Below, piece by piece: positions 7,411-15,059 of a stretch of DNA of 28,117 bases. The DNA lies in contig CAJPTV010000015.1 of the NCBI GenBank assembly GCA_905373665.1, positions 1 through 28,117 on the forward strand. The letters are read 5' to 3'. The position numbers were made by a program, and so were the translations under genes. The notes beneath the pieces are model-generated. The model worked only from the letters and a program-made list of their open reading frames with translations. It was not told the DNA's origin and did no database searches. Origin of the DNA: Bacteroidia bacterium (lineage in GTDB: Bacteria; Bacteroidota; Bacteroidia; Bacteroidales; CAJPTX01). Positions within the stretch are counted from its first letter, which is position 1, and each line of letters starts with the position of its first letter.

Positions 7411-8421
7411 CTAACGAGCCACCTTATCGCCGTCGTATGCCCACTTTAGATAGGCAGCACCCCAAGTGAATCCTGCACCGAAGACAGCAAAAATGATATT
7501 GTCGCCACGACGCAACTTTGACTCCCACTCCCACAAACAAAGAGGGAGCGTTCCGCTCGTCGTATTGCCAAAGTTCTGGATATTCACCATCACCTTTTCT
7601 GGCGAAAGCCCCATACGCTTGCCAGTTGCATCGATAATACGCTGATTGGCTTGGTGAGGACAGAGCCAAGTCACCGTTTCACCAGTAAGCCCATTCCGCT
7701 CCATAAGCTCAAGCGCCGTATCCCCCATGTGCGAAACCGCCGCCTTGAAAACAGGCTGCCCCTCCTGATAAACATACTGATCAGGAGAACCCACATTCTC
7801 TTTTGTGATCGGACTACGCGAACCCCCGTTCTTTATCATCAAATGATGACGCCCCGAACCATCCCCACGAAGTTCACTATCAATAAGCCCAAAACCCTCA
7901 GTGTTTGGCTCTAATAGCACAGCACCAGCACCATCACCAAAGATAGGGCAAGTGGTACGATCCTCATAATTGATGAGCGAGGACATCTTGTCTGACCCCA
8001 CCACGATCACCTTCTTGTGCGACCCAGACTCTACGAACTTGGTTGCTGTAACGAGGGCATACAAGAAACTCGAACACCCCGCATTGAGATCGTAGGTGAA
8101 GCAGTTCACAAGCCCACACAAGTCCGCTAAAATGCTCCCCGTAGCCGGAACGGGTTGATCTGGGGTCACCGTCGCATAGATGACCATGTCGACCTCTTCG
8201 GGCTTCGTATTCGTTTTTTCCAAGAGGAGATTGACAGCCTTCGCAGCCATGTAGCTGGAGCCCATATCCTCTCCCTTGAGAATACGACGTTCTTTGATCC
8301 CGATACGGGTCATAATCCACTCGTCGGAGGTGTCGACCATCCTACTTAACTCCTCATTATTGAGGATGTAGTCTGGCAGATAGCCTGCGACGCCGGTAAT
8401 ACTGGCTAAGATTTTAGACAT
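7411..8421 (-). CDS. fabH: Beta-ketoacyl-ACP synthase III
   Basis: A 336-residue enzyme of fatty acid initiation, condensing an acyl-CoA primer with malonyl-ACP. The catalytic triad is visible: Cys116 in NAGCSSFLYAL, His256 in CPHQANQRI and Asn286 in NFGNTTSG. The substrate-binding opening (TSDEWIMTRIGIKERRI) and the C-terminal FGAGFTWGAAYLKW are typical. Length matches the family. I chose the ATG at 8421, which overlaps the plsX stop by 8 bases; the frame extends 8 codons further upstream inside plsX but is not family-like. It is the last gene of the DUF177-rpmF-plsX-fabH operon, followed by a terminator. Confidence 0.96.
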   Translation of the reverse strand: MSKILASITGVAGYLPDYILNNEELSRMVDTSDEWIMTRIGIKERRILKGEDMGSSYMAAKAVNLLLEKTNTKPEEVDMVIYATVTPDQPVPATGSILADLCGLVNCFTYDLNAGCSSFLYALVTATKFVESGSHKKVIVVGSDKMSSLINYEDRTTCPIFGDGAGAVLLEPNTEGFGLIDSELRGDGSGRHHLMIKNGGSRSPITKENVGSPDQYVYQEGQPVFKAAVSHMGDTALELMERNGLTGETVTWLCPHQANQRIIDATGKRMGLSPEKVMVNIQNFGNTTSGTLPLCLWEWESKLRRGDNIIFAVFGAGFTWGAAYLKWAYDGDKVAR

Positions 8422-9358
8422 GAAAAGCTTCTTTGAATTTAGCACAGAGAGCAGAGGCTATCACCTTACTGGTTTGTCGGATCATATTATTGATAGCCCG
8501 CCCGTTCGAAATGCCATGACCGATGATTACAGGCGCATTCACTCCGAGAACAGGAGTCCCCCCGTAGTTCTCAAAATTGAAACAATCGAGGTAAGGGTGT
8601 TTAAGCCCCAAGCGCCTAGTTATCATATAGAACGACTCTGCCTCCTTAAGAACGATGTTCCCCACAAAGCCGTCGCAGACCAGCACGTCAGCACGCTTGT
8701 TAGAGAATACCTCGTTTCCTTCAATGTTTCCAGCAAAGAGGAAGTCCGTGGACTTGGCCATCAATTCGTGGGTACTTTTAGCTAAAAGGTTTCCCTTCTC
8801 CGCCTCCTCGCCGATGTTCAACAAGCCGACCCTTGGTTGCTTCACCCCAAAGATATATTGAGAATACAGCGAACCAAGCACCCCGTACTGCACGAGAACC
8901 TCGGGCTTGCAGTCCGAATTGAGTCCTGCGTCGAGCACCAAGTTAAATTCCGTTTCACTCACTGGGATATAGGCAGCAATCGCAGGACGAGTCAGCCCTG
9001 GGACGGTCTTGATGTAGGTCATTGTCCCCGCCATCATAGCGCCCGTATTGCCCGCACTAGCAAAACCGTCTATCTCCCCTGCCGCTAAAGCGCGAAACCC
9101 CACACTGATACTAGAGTCTGGCTTACGAGAGATGCCACTCATCGGATGATCATTCATGGTGATCACCTCAGAGCAGTGTACGATCTCATAGTCGTCAGCA
9201 CTCGCACCTAGTTTAGAGAATTCCTCCTCAAGCTGGCTTTTGTCGCCAAAGAGCACCAGCTTGACATCATCCGAGACCCACTCGCGAGACTGTAATACAC
9301 CCTCCACTACCGCTTTAGGCGCATAGTCTCCGCCCATGGCATCTACACCTATACGCAT
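8414..9358 (-). CDS. plsX: Phosphate acyltransferase PlsX
   Basis: A 314-residue protein opening with MRIGVDAMGGDYAPKAVVEG, the diagnostic PlsX N-terminus, and containing NTGAMMAGTM, DAGLNSDCKPEVL, GLLNIGEEAEKGN and VCDGFVGNIVLKEAE. PlsX makes acyl-phosphate from acyl-ACP for use by PlsY in phosphatidic acid synthesis, as a peripheral membrane enzyme. Length is slightly short of the usual 330-345 but no domain is missing. It lies 30 bases after rpmF and overlaps fabH by 8 bases, implying translational coupling of two lipid-synthesis steps. Confidence 0.97.
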   Translation of the reverse strand: MRIGVDAMGGDYAPKAVVEGVLQSREWVSDDVKLVLFGDKSQLEEEFSKLGASADDYEIVHCSEVITMNDHPMSGISRKPDSSISVGFRALAAGEIDGFASAGNTGAMMAGTMTYIKTVPGLTRPAIAAYIPVSETEFNLVLDAGLNSDCKPEVLVQYGVLGSLYSQYIFGVKQPRVGLLNIGEEAEKGNLLAKSTHELMAKSTDFLFAGNIEGNEVFSNKRADVLVCDGFVGNIVLKEAESFYMITRRLGLKHPYLDCFNFENYGGTPVLGVNAPVIIGHGISNGRAINNMIRQTSKVIASALCAKFKEAFHV

Positions 9359-9388
9359 CTTACGATCTCGGGTTGGTTATACTTAGGG

Positions 9389-9571
9389 TTACTCGTTTGA
9401 CTTTACAATGAGCTGTTGCCCACGGTAATAACCGCAATCGGGACATACACGATGGCGCTCAATCATAGCTCCGCAATGCGAGCAGGTGCACAAAGTTGCT
9501 CCAGCGATTGCATCGTGCGAACGACGCTTATCACGACGTTGCTTGGAGATTTTTGATTTCGGATGTGCCAT
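9389..9571 (-). CDS. rpmF: 50S ribosomal protein L32, zinc-binding form
   Basis: A 60-residue protein starting MAHPKSKISKQRRDKRRSHD, the typical L32 N-terminus. Two CxxC pairs, CSHC and CPDC, form a zinc ribbon, so this is the Cys-containing (C+) form. Its place 14 bases after the DUF177 gene and 30 bases before plsX is the widely conserved order in many bacteria. Confidence 0.97.
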   Translation of the reverse strand: MAHPKSKISKQRRDKRRSHDAIAGATLCTCSHCGAMIERHRVCPDCGYYRGQQLIVKSNE

Positions 9572-9585
9572 ATTTCTATTCCTCC

Positions 9586-10155
9586 TTATTCTTTCTTTTT
9601 CTGTGACTCGAGCGTCTGACTTAACTTAGAAAGCTCTTCACCACATATATGACTTAGGCTAATGCCCGTTTCTTCTTGCAACAAATAACGCACCATCTCG
9701 GGGTCACACCCCTCAACAGCCGTGTCAAAATCGCCATGCACAACCCCCATAGGAAAGGAGAGGTAGAGTGACTCGCGAAGGTAATCTCCCAAATCCAAGA
9801 CCTCGCGCGAGGAGAGTATAGACCACGGCTCATCGTCAAACGACTCAACGCCGTCAGTCACGGCTCGCACCTCCAATTCCCCTTCGTAAGACAGTGGGAT
9901 TCGGACATCTCCCAAACACCGCGAACACTCAAAAGTCCCCGCCCCGACAAGCGAGATGGTAAAGTAGTACGTCCCACTGCCCCCCTGAGAGCCCGTATAA
10001 CGAGCCTTCAGATTGAGTTTTGCCTCCAGATCCCGACCGCCGAAATACGCACTGTTGGCAAAAAAGTCAGAGGAAAGCAGGCGATCTTCTATGAGAAAAC
10101 CTCCGCCCCATACCTCCTGCAAGGTGATTTCCAACGGACTCAAATCTGGTGACAT
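9586..10155 (-). CDS. DUF177 (YceD-family) protein
   Basis: A 189-residue protein with the YceD/DUF177 core: FECSRCLGDVRIPLSYEGELEV at about residues 74-95, followed by an acidic segment (VESFDDEPW), VLDLGDYLRESLYLSFPMG and a conserved late EGCDP. Members are found immediately upstream of rpmF in many bacteria, and in E. coli and plants have been linked to 23S rRNA accumulation. The DUF177-rpmF-plsX-fabH order seen here supports the call. A complete Bacteroidetes-type promoter lies just upstream, leaving a leader of only about 10-15 bases before the ATG at 10155. Confidence 0.9.
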   Translation of the reverse strand: MSPDLSPLEITLQEVWGGGFLIEDRLLSSDFFANSAYFGGRDLEAKLNLKARYTGSQGGSGTYYFTISLVGAGTFECSRCLGDVRIPLSYEGELEVRAVTDGVESFDDEPWSILSSREVLDLGDYLRESLYLSFPMGVVHGDFDTAVEGCDPEMVRYLLQEETGISLSHICGEELSKLSQTLESQKKKE

Positions 10156-10172
10156 TACAAACTTTCAGCCAG

Positions 10173-10204
10173 CAAAAGTAACACTTTCTAAGAGGATTAC
10201 CAAA
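10173..10204 (-). promoter_or_regulatory. Full-consensus Bacteroidetes promoter for the DUF177-rpmF-plsX-fabH operon
   Basis: On the minus strand TTTG (10201-10204) is followed by exactly 20 bases and then TACTTTTG (10173-10180). This matches the sigma-ABfr consensus TTTG-N19-21-TAnnTTTG in both boxes and in spacing. It lies 18 bases from the start codon. It is the best promoter match in the window. Confidence 0.8.
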
Positions 10205-10341
10205 AAGTCCGCGCACCTCTCAGGGTGAAGTACCTCTAAACTCCTAAGCCGTTCCAGCGTACCGCCCCCCAATAGAGCCCGTCGTACAGGAGACGAAACC
10301 GTTTCGATCATCCCTTGAGATTATACACCCTCTCTTCCCTC

Positions 10342-10376
10342 AAAAAGGGGTATTGCCCTAAAAAAAGCAACACCCC
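10342..10376 (-). terminator. Rho-independent terminator after the CoA-transferase
   Basis: In minus-strand RNA, GGGGUGUUGC pairs with GCAAUACCCC (10 bp, one G-U) around a 10-base U-rich loop, followed by UUUUU. It lies 35 bases past the CoA-transferase stop. Confidence 0.88.
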
Positions 10377-10411
10377 ATTTCGACTTTACTATCACCGCTG
10401 TTTATTACAAC

Positions 10412-11725
10412 CTACTTCCCACAAAGGAAATGGAAGTGACTCCCGTAACGCTCAAAAGCAGCACGGTCTAGCATTTCACGATCGTCTGGGTGCGCTACCG
10501 ATGCGATAAGACGCGCACGCTCCTGAAGCGTCTTTCCATACAGGTTCACAGCCCCAAACTCCGTAACCAACCAGTGTATGTGCGAACGTGTGGTCACGAC
10601 TCCCGCCCCGACCTTGAGGGTCGGCACGAGCTTGCTCTCTCCCTTTGCCGTACGCGAAGGCATCGCAATGATCGGCTTTCCTCCCTTTGAGCGAGACGCT
10701 CCGTAAAGGAAGTCTACCTGTCCACCGACCCCAGAGTAGAACTTCGTACCAATAGAGTCAGCACATACCTGCCCCGTAATATCTACCTCAAGAGCCGAGT
10801 TTATCGCCGTCATACGCGGGTTCTTTGCGATAATGAAGGGGTCGTTCGTATAACCGACGTCCATCATCAACACCCCCGGGTTGTTGTCAATAAAATCGTA
10901 AACCCGTTGAGATCCCATAAGGAACGTAGAGACGATTCGGTACGGATCCGTTCCTTTCTTCGAGCCGTTGATTACCCCACTCTCTACAAGCGGAAGCACC
11001 CCATCGGCAAACATCTCGGTATGTATCCCCAGATCCTTATGATTCGTAAGGCACGAGAGAACCGCATTGGGGATGTTACCAATCCCCATCTGAAGGGTAG
11101 CGCCGTCCTCAATGAGCTCTGCACAATTCTTACCAATCGTTTGTTCCTCAGCGCTCGGCGTTCCAAAATGCACCTCTTCGAGAGGTTCGTCATGCTGCAC
11201 CCAACGGTCAATCTGTTCGATCCGAATCATCGCATCGCCCAAAGTCCGCGGTACGTGTTTGTTCACGACCGCAATGACGCAGCGCGCCTTCTCTATAGCC
11301 GCGAGAGTCGCATCCACAGAGCTACCGAGCGAAACGTAACCAAAAGCATCGGGGGGCGAAACCTGCACCATCGCCACATCTACGGGCAACACCCCATCAC
11401 GGTACAGCTTCTGCGTTTCACTCAAAAAGATCGGAATATAGTCCGCATACCCTGCTTGGGTGGTCTTACGGACGTTCTTTCCCACAAAGAAAGAATCTAG
11501 CTGGAAAATCCCCTCATATTCTGGCTCAGAATAGGGTGCTGGGGGCTCCGTATGCAGGTGATGAATATGCACATCTTTCAAACCCGCAGATTTCCCATAC
11601 GCACAAAGCGCATCGATCAGCACAGTGGGGGTCGTAGCCACACTCCCAAGATGAATATGGTCGCCCGAACGTACGGCTTGTACAGCCTCCTCAGGGCTCA
11701 TAAATTTGATACCGCCTGCCAACAT
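10412..11725 (-). CDS. Acetyl-CoA hydrolase/CoA-transferase family protein (butyryl- or 4-hydroxybutyryl-CoA:acetate type)
   Basis: A 437-residue class I-like CoA-transferase. The N-terminal half has SGDHIHLGSVATTP and VSPPDAFGYVSLG. The C-terminal half has the glycine-rich GIGNIPNAVL (about 214-223) and the probable catalytic glutamate at about position 237 in GIHTEMFADG, then KFYSGVGGQVDF and GAVNLYGKTLQERA. Such enzymes move CoA between acyl groups and acetate; in Porphyromonas they are known in butyrate and propionate fermentation, so a fermentative role is inferred, but substrate cannot be read from sequence. The ATG at 11725, after an A-rich leader, is preferred to a TTG 14 codons upstream. 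It is monocistronic, ending at a strong terminator. Confidence 0.9.
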   Translation of the reverse strand: MLAGGIKFMSPEEAVQAVRSGDHIHLGSVATTPTVLIDALCAYGKSAGLKDVHIHHLHTEPPAPYSEPEYEGIFQLDSFFVGKNVRKTTQAGYADYIPIFLSETQKLYRDGVLPVDVAMVQVSPPDAFGYVSLGSSVDATLAAIEKARCVIAVVNKHVPRTLGDAMIRIEQIDRWVQHDEPLEEVHFGTPSAEEQTIGKNCAELIEDGATLQMGIGNIPNAVLSCLTNHKDLGIHTEMFADGVLPLVESGVINGSKKGTDPYRIVSTFLMGSQRVYDFIDNNPGVLMMDVGYTNDPFIIAKNPRMTAINSALEVDITGQVCADSIGTKFYSGVGGQVDFLYGASRSKGGKPIIAMPSRTAKGESKLVPTLKVGAGVVTTRSHIHWLVTEFGAVNLYGKTLQERARLIASVAHPDDREMLDRAAFERYGSHFHFLCGK

Positions 11726-11905
11726 TTTTTCTTTATTTTTAGACGAAGCCGCCCTATCACAAGACAACTCCTAACCCGGAAAAACGGCAAGAAACGCCTA
11801 CCATCCACGCTCTTGTTGCGGCACAATACCACTCTCTCTGGGCACACAACAACGAATCTTATCCACACGCGATCCCTGCAACTAGCGAGGTGAGAGAAGG
11901 AAAAA

Positions 11906-11989
11906 GGGGGTGTCTCTCCTGAGACCTAAAGAGGAAGATGTTCAAAAAAGGAAACAAAAAAGAGACTAAAAGGACTGAGCGACACCCCC
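11906..11989 (-). terminator. Long-loop terminator after the STAS gene, with competing inner stems
   Basis: Perfect 9-base arms, GACACCCCC (11981-11989) and GGGGGTGTC (11906-11914), enclose about 66 bases; in minus-strand RNA the structure ends in UUUUU, as a terminator should. The 3' arm can also join a local hairpin GTCTC-AGGA-GAGAC (11912-11925), and its AGGAGAGAC (11912-11920) can pair with GTCTCTTTT (11958-11966). The arms begin 7 bases after the STAS stop. Confidence 0.65.
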
Positions 11990-11995
11990 AAAGAT

Positions 11996-12301
11996 TTATT
12001 GGAACTTAAAAATAGACTGCAACTGAAGGAGATTGAACAAGTCCTTAACAGCTTGCTGCGGATTGACAAGAGAGAGTGTCCACTTATGCTCTTTGCACAA
12101 ACGCAAGAGCGAGAGTAGCGCACCCACCCCCGACGAATCAATGTAGTCGAGATTAGCTAAATCTAATACCAAACGCCCATTCTCCCCCTTGACAATGCGA
12201 GCAAATTCATTCTTCGCTTCACCTGCCTTGGCGATGTTGAGCTTGCTCCCTGGGTCAAAACTCACACGCGTTTCGCCACTATTAACTGTTACTTGCAACA
12301 T
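11996..12301 (-). CDS. STAS-domain anti-sigma factor antagonist-like protein
   Basis: A 101-residue single-domain protein. The core LVLDLANLDYIDSSGVGALLSLLRLCK matches SpoIIAA/RsbV proteins, with the phosphorylatable serine in DSSGVGAL (Ser56 or Ser57). It has no membrane segment, unlike STAS domains of transporters. In known partner-switching systems such a protein is phosphorylated by an RsbW-type kinase and dephosphorylated by a SpoIIE/RsbU-type phosphatase; two such phosphatases are encoded at 15060-19369. It follows the HPt gene by 6 bases, so the two are co-expressed. The presence of the phosphoserine site suggests a switch protein, but its partner is unknown. Confidence 0.9.
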   Translation of the reverse strand: MLQVTVNSGETRVSFDPGSKLNIAKAGEAKNEFARIVKGENGRLVLDLANLDYIDSSGVGALLSLLRLCKEHKWTLSLVNPQQAVKDLFNLLQLQSIFKFQ

Positions 12302-12307
12302 CTTTAC

Positions 12308-12673
12308 TTACCGTTTTTCGATTTCCTCGATGTAATGTTCCACTGCTGACTCTCCTGCCACAATCTCCGCCATGAGAGACTCCGCACGCTTTTTCAACTC
12401 CCGATGCGACTCAGCTCCCAAACGGACAGCATTCTCAAACTCTTGCGACATTGCAGCCAACCTCCGAAGCCCTAAGGAACTGGCACTTCCCTTGAGTTTA
12501 TGCGTCAAATCCCCCAAAGCGCTATTTCCCGGCAACTCCGAAGTGCTATTAAGCAAACGAATATACGAGTGCGTCTGATCCCGAAAAAGCCACAGGAGAT
12601 CTTTCAAAAAATCCGTCCCTGCACTACAAAGGCTGCCCAACCACTCCCGATCTAATTGCACTTCGTTCTGCAT
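12308..12673 (-). CDS. Histidine phosphotransfer (HPt) domain protein
   Basis: A 121-residue helical protein. The motif LTHKLKGSASSLGLRRLA carries the phosphoacceptor His58 (H-K-L-K-G-S-A) of HPt domains such as those of ArcB, BarA and Ypd1. The N-terminus resembles the hydrophobic helix LKDLLWLFRDQTHSYI of stand-alone HPt proteins. Such proteins relay phosphate between a hybrid kinase and a response regulator. No receiver or kinase gene is adjacent, so the source and target are elsewhere. It starts an apparent two-gene unit with the STAS protein, which suggests that a His-Asp relay and a Ser-based partner switch meet here. Confidence 0.87.
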   Translation of the reverse strand: MQNEVQLDREWLGSLCSAGTDFLKDLLWLFRDQTHSYIRLLNSTSELPGNSALGDLTHKLKGSASSLGLRRLAAMSQEFENAVRLGAESHRELKKRAESLMAEIVAGESAVEHYIEEIEKR

Positions 12674-12702
12674 TTCTTAACGACTTCAAATCTTACTCAA
12701 TG

Positions 12703-12710
12703 CAAATATA
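12703..12710 (-). promoter_or_regulatory. Putative -7 box for the HPt-STAS unit
   Basis: Reads TATATTTG on the minus strand, matching TAnnTTTG, about 30 bases before the HPt start. No clear -33 TTTG is seen at the expected spacing. It lies in the 87-base gap between rimO and the HPt gene. Confidence 0.42.
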
Positions 12711-12760
12711 GTAAATCTTTCTTCTTGAACGATGCTCTAAAATAGAGAAGTGGATTTTTG

Positions 12761-14077
12761 TTATTTCCCCTCCGTGACAAGCTCGCCTTCAAAATCATAA
12801 TCCAAGACCGAACGAAGGCGGACGGCAACAAGCGCCCCTTCCGCAACCGCTCCATCTGGCGCTACGACATGCACCTCTCCGTCAATCTCTGGAGAATCAT
12901 ACTGCGTCCGTCCTACCCAAAGCCCCTCTTCCATCCGAGACTCTATGAGCACGGGCACAACCTCTCCCAAACGACGCCCGCGCACCTGCTCGGCAATCCC
13001 ACGTTGTAGACGCATGAGCTCGTCATAACGCCGCTGTTTTTCCTCCTCAGACACTGCGTCAACAAAGTGCGAGGCAGCATAAGTTCCCTCCTCCGAAGAG
13101 TAAGGGAATGCCCCTAAATGCTCAAATTGAGCCCATCGAACAAAGTCCAAAAGCTCGGTAAACTCCTTTTCCCCCTCGGTCGGGTAACCGACAATTAACG
13201 TGGTACGGAGGGCGATATCTGGGATCTTCGCTCGCAGCCGTTCTATCAAATCCACCGTTTGTGCCTGCGAATGTGCCCGACGCATCGAACGTAAGACCTC
13301 ATCATTCGCGTGCTGCACAGGGATATCCAAATAGTGGCAGGCTTTGGGCTCACTCGCCATCCAATCTACCAAAGCGGGCGGGAAGTCATGCGGATAGGCA
13401 TAGTGCAACCTCAACCACTCAATCCCCCTTATTGCCGCAAGCTTTTCCAACAGCGGCACGAGTGCATCTCTTTCTCCACGCTCTCGCCCATAATACGTCA
13501 ACTCCTGCGCAACAAGAATGAGTTCTTTCACCCCACGTGCCGCGAGCTCCTCTGCCTCTCGTAACAGGGTAGCCTCTCCCTCCGAACGGAATCGCCCACG
13601 GATGGCGGGTATCGCACAAAAGGCACAACTCCGATCACACCCCTCCGCTATCTTCAGATAAGCAAAATGGCGGGGCGTAGAAGGCAAACGTAACAGACTC
13701 TGTGAAGGCGGGACGCCACACTCGGTCAACAAACGCAGCGCGTCGTCAACACCATACCATGCATCCACATTGGGAATCTCGGCAGGGAGTTCCACTCGAT
13801 AGCGCTGTGCAAGACAGCCCATCACTACAAGCTTTTTCAAAAAGCCCTCTTTCCGCAGACGCTCCGCACGAAGGATGTAATTGACAGATTCCTCCTTCGC
13901 ATCACCGATAAAACCACAAGTATTCAATAGCAACACATCGCCGCGACGCGGCTCTCGGTCATAACTGACCCTCCAGCCCGCCTGAGCAAAAGAAGCTCCG
14001 ATTCGTTCGCTATCGACCAGATTCTTAGAGCAACCGAGCGTAACAATCACCACGCGCGGCGCAACCGAGCGTGCCAT
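12761..14077 (-). CDS. rimO: Ribosomal protein S12 methylthiotransferase RimO
   Basis: A 438-residue radical-SAM enzyme. The N-terminal UPF0004 domain has three cluster cysteines: Cys16 (LGCSKNLVDSE), Cys54 (LNTCGF) and Cys88 (VMGCLAQ). The radical-SAM CxxxCxxC is at Cys147, Cys151 and Cys154 (CDRSCAFCAIPAIRG). A TRAM domain closes the protein. The LGCSKNLVDSE opening separates RimO from the tRNA enzymes MiaB and MtaB. RimO adds a methylthio group to an aspartate of S12. The start codon shares one base with the ftsY stop (TAATG), implying translational coupling; ftsY-rimO is a recurrent order in Bacteroidetes. Confidence 0.96.
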   Translation of the reverse strand: MARSVAPRVVIVTLGCSKNLVDSERIGASFAQAGWRVSYDREPRRGDVLLLNTCGFIGDAKEESVNYILRAERLRKEGFLKKLVVMGCLAQRYRVELPAEIPNVDAWYGVDDALRLLTECGVPPSQSLLRLPSTPRHFAYLKIAEGCDRSCAFCAIPAIRGRFRSEGEATLLREAEELAARGVKELILVAQELTYYGRERGERDALVPLLEKLAAIRGIEWLRLHYAYPHDFPPALVDWMASEPKACHYLDIPVQHANDEVLRSMRRAHSQAQTVDLIERLRAKIPDIALRTTLIVGYPTEGEKEFTELLDFVRWAQFEHLGAFPYSSEEGTYAASHFVDAVSEEEKQRRYDELMRLQRGIAEQVRGRRLGEVVPVLIESRMEEGLWVGRTQYDSPEIDGEVHVVAPDGAVAEGALVAVRLRSVLDYDFEGELVTEGK

Positions 14078-15018
14078 TAAGCAAAGAGCGAATCGACGAA
14101 GGCTTGACGGTCAAAGTTCTGCAAATCGTCAATCCCTTCCCCAACGCCGATATACTTAATCGGGACTCGGAGTTGCTCGCTAATCCCGATAGCCACACCG
14201 CCGCGCGCCGTTCCATCAAGCTTGGTAAGCGCGAGGGCATTGATCTCGGTCACGCTCATAAACTGCTTTGCCTGTTCGTATGCGTTTTGCCCTGTCGCAG
14301 CATCAAGCACCAAGAGCACCTCCTGTGGCACGTAGGGGAAGACCTTCTGCATCACCCGCTTTATCTTGGAGAGCTCGTTCATCAAGTTCACCTTGTTGTG
14401 AAGACGTCCAGCGGTGTCAATAAGCACCACATCATAGTCCCCAGCCTTAGCTGCCGACATCGTGTCAAAAGCCACCGAGGCGGGGTCTGCCCCCATCTGT
14501 TGCTTCACTATCGGACAATGGGCTCGCTCCGCCCAAATAGAGAGCTGGTCAACGGCCGCTGCGCGGAAGGTGTCCGCTGCGCCGATCAGCACCTTTTTCC
14601 CCTCTGCTGTAAACTTATGCGCCAACTTACCGATGGTGGTCGTCTTCCCCACACCATTGACCCCCACGACGAGGATGACGTAGGGCTTACTCTCCCCTTC
14701 GGGCGGCGGGGGCGTCTCTGCCTGCAAGAGCTCTAGGATAACCTCCCGAAGGTAGCTATGCAGCTCCGCCGCATTCTTGTAGCGATCCTGCGCTACGCGC
14801 TTTTTCAGCGTGTCGACGATTTTAATCGTGGTCTCTACTCCGATATCCGAGGCGATGAGAATCTCTTCGAGCTCCTCCAACATCGCGTCGTCTATGGTCG
14901 CCCGCGCGGTTATCAGCCGCGTAAGCTTGGAAAAGAAACCTTCCTTAGTCTTTTGCAGCCCTTTGTCAAGATCCTCTTTATCCTTTTTTTTCCGTCCGAA
15001 GATACCGAATAGTGCCAT
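14077..15018 (-). CDS. ftsY: Signal recognition particle receptor FtsY
   Basis: A 313-residue SRP-type GTPase. A short basic N-terminus (MALFGIFGRKKKDKED) and a helical N domain are followed by the G domain: GVNGVGKTTT (about 119-128), DTAGR (about 202) and TKLDGTARGG (about 262-271). It docks ribosome-SRP complexes at the membrane. The acidic A domain of enteric FtsY is essentially absent, as in many Bacteroidetes. The ATG at 15018 is preferred to a TTG three codons upstream. It overlaps the rimO start by one base and lies 41 bases downstream of the SpoIIE phosphatase stop. Confidence 0.97.
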   Translation of the reverse strand: MALFGIFGRKKKDKEDLDKGLQKTKEGFFSKLTRLITARATIDDAMLEELEEILIASDIGVETTIKIVDTLKKRVAQDRYKNAAELHSYLREVILELLQAETPPPPEGESKPYVILVVGVNGVGKTTTIGKLAHKFTAEGKKVLIGAADTFRAAAVDQLSIWAERAHCPIVKQQMGADPASVAFDTMSAAKAGDYDVVLIDTAGRLHNKVNLMNELSKIKRVMQKVFPYVPQEVLLVLDAATGQNAYEQAKQFMSVTEINALALTKLDGTARGGVAIGISEQLRVPIKYIGVGEGIDDLQNFDRQAFVDSLFA

Positions 15019-15038
15019 GAGCCCCAACGTTTAATTCT

Positions 15039-15054
15039 GTGGTAAAGATACCAC
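15039..15054 (-). other. Small perfect hairpin in the ftsY leader
   Basis: GTGGTA and TACCAC form a 6-bp perfect stem with a 4-base loop, located in the 41-base gap between the SpoIIE phosphatase stop and the ftsY start. No U-run follows, so it is not a standard terminator. It may be an mRNA processing or stability element. Confidence 0.4.
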
Positions 15055-15059
15055 GTTTA

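Noticed and set aside
10907..11500. A 197-residue frame on the + strand within the CoA-transferase gene
   Set aside because: It is antisense to a strongly matching enzyme and has a biased Arg/His composition typical of shadows.
12733..12747. CTCTA-AAA-TAGAG palindrome downstream of rimO
   Set aside because: A 5-bp A/T-leaning stem with no U-run; too weak to call as terminator or operator.
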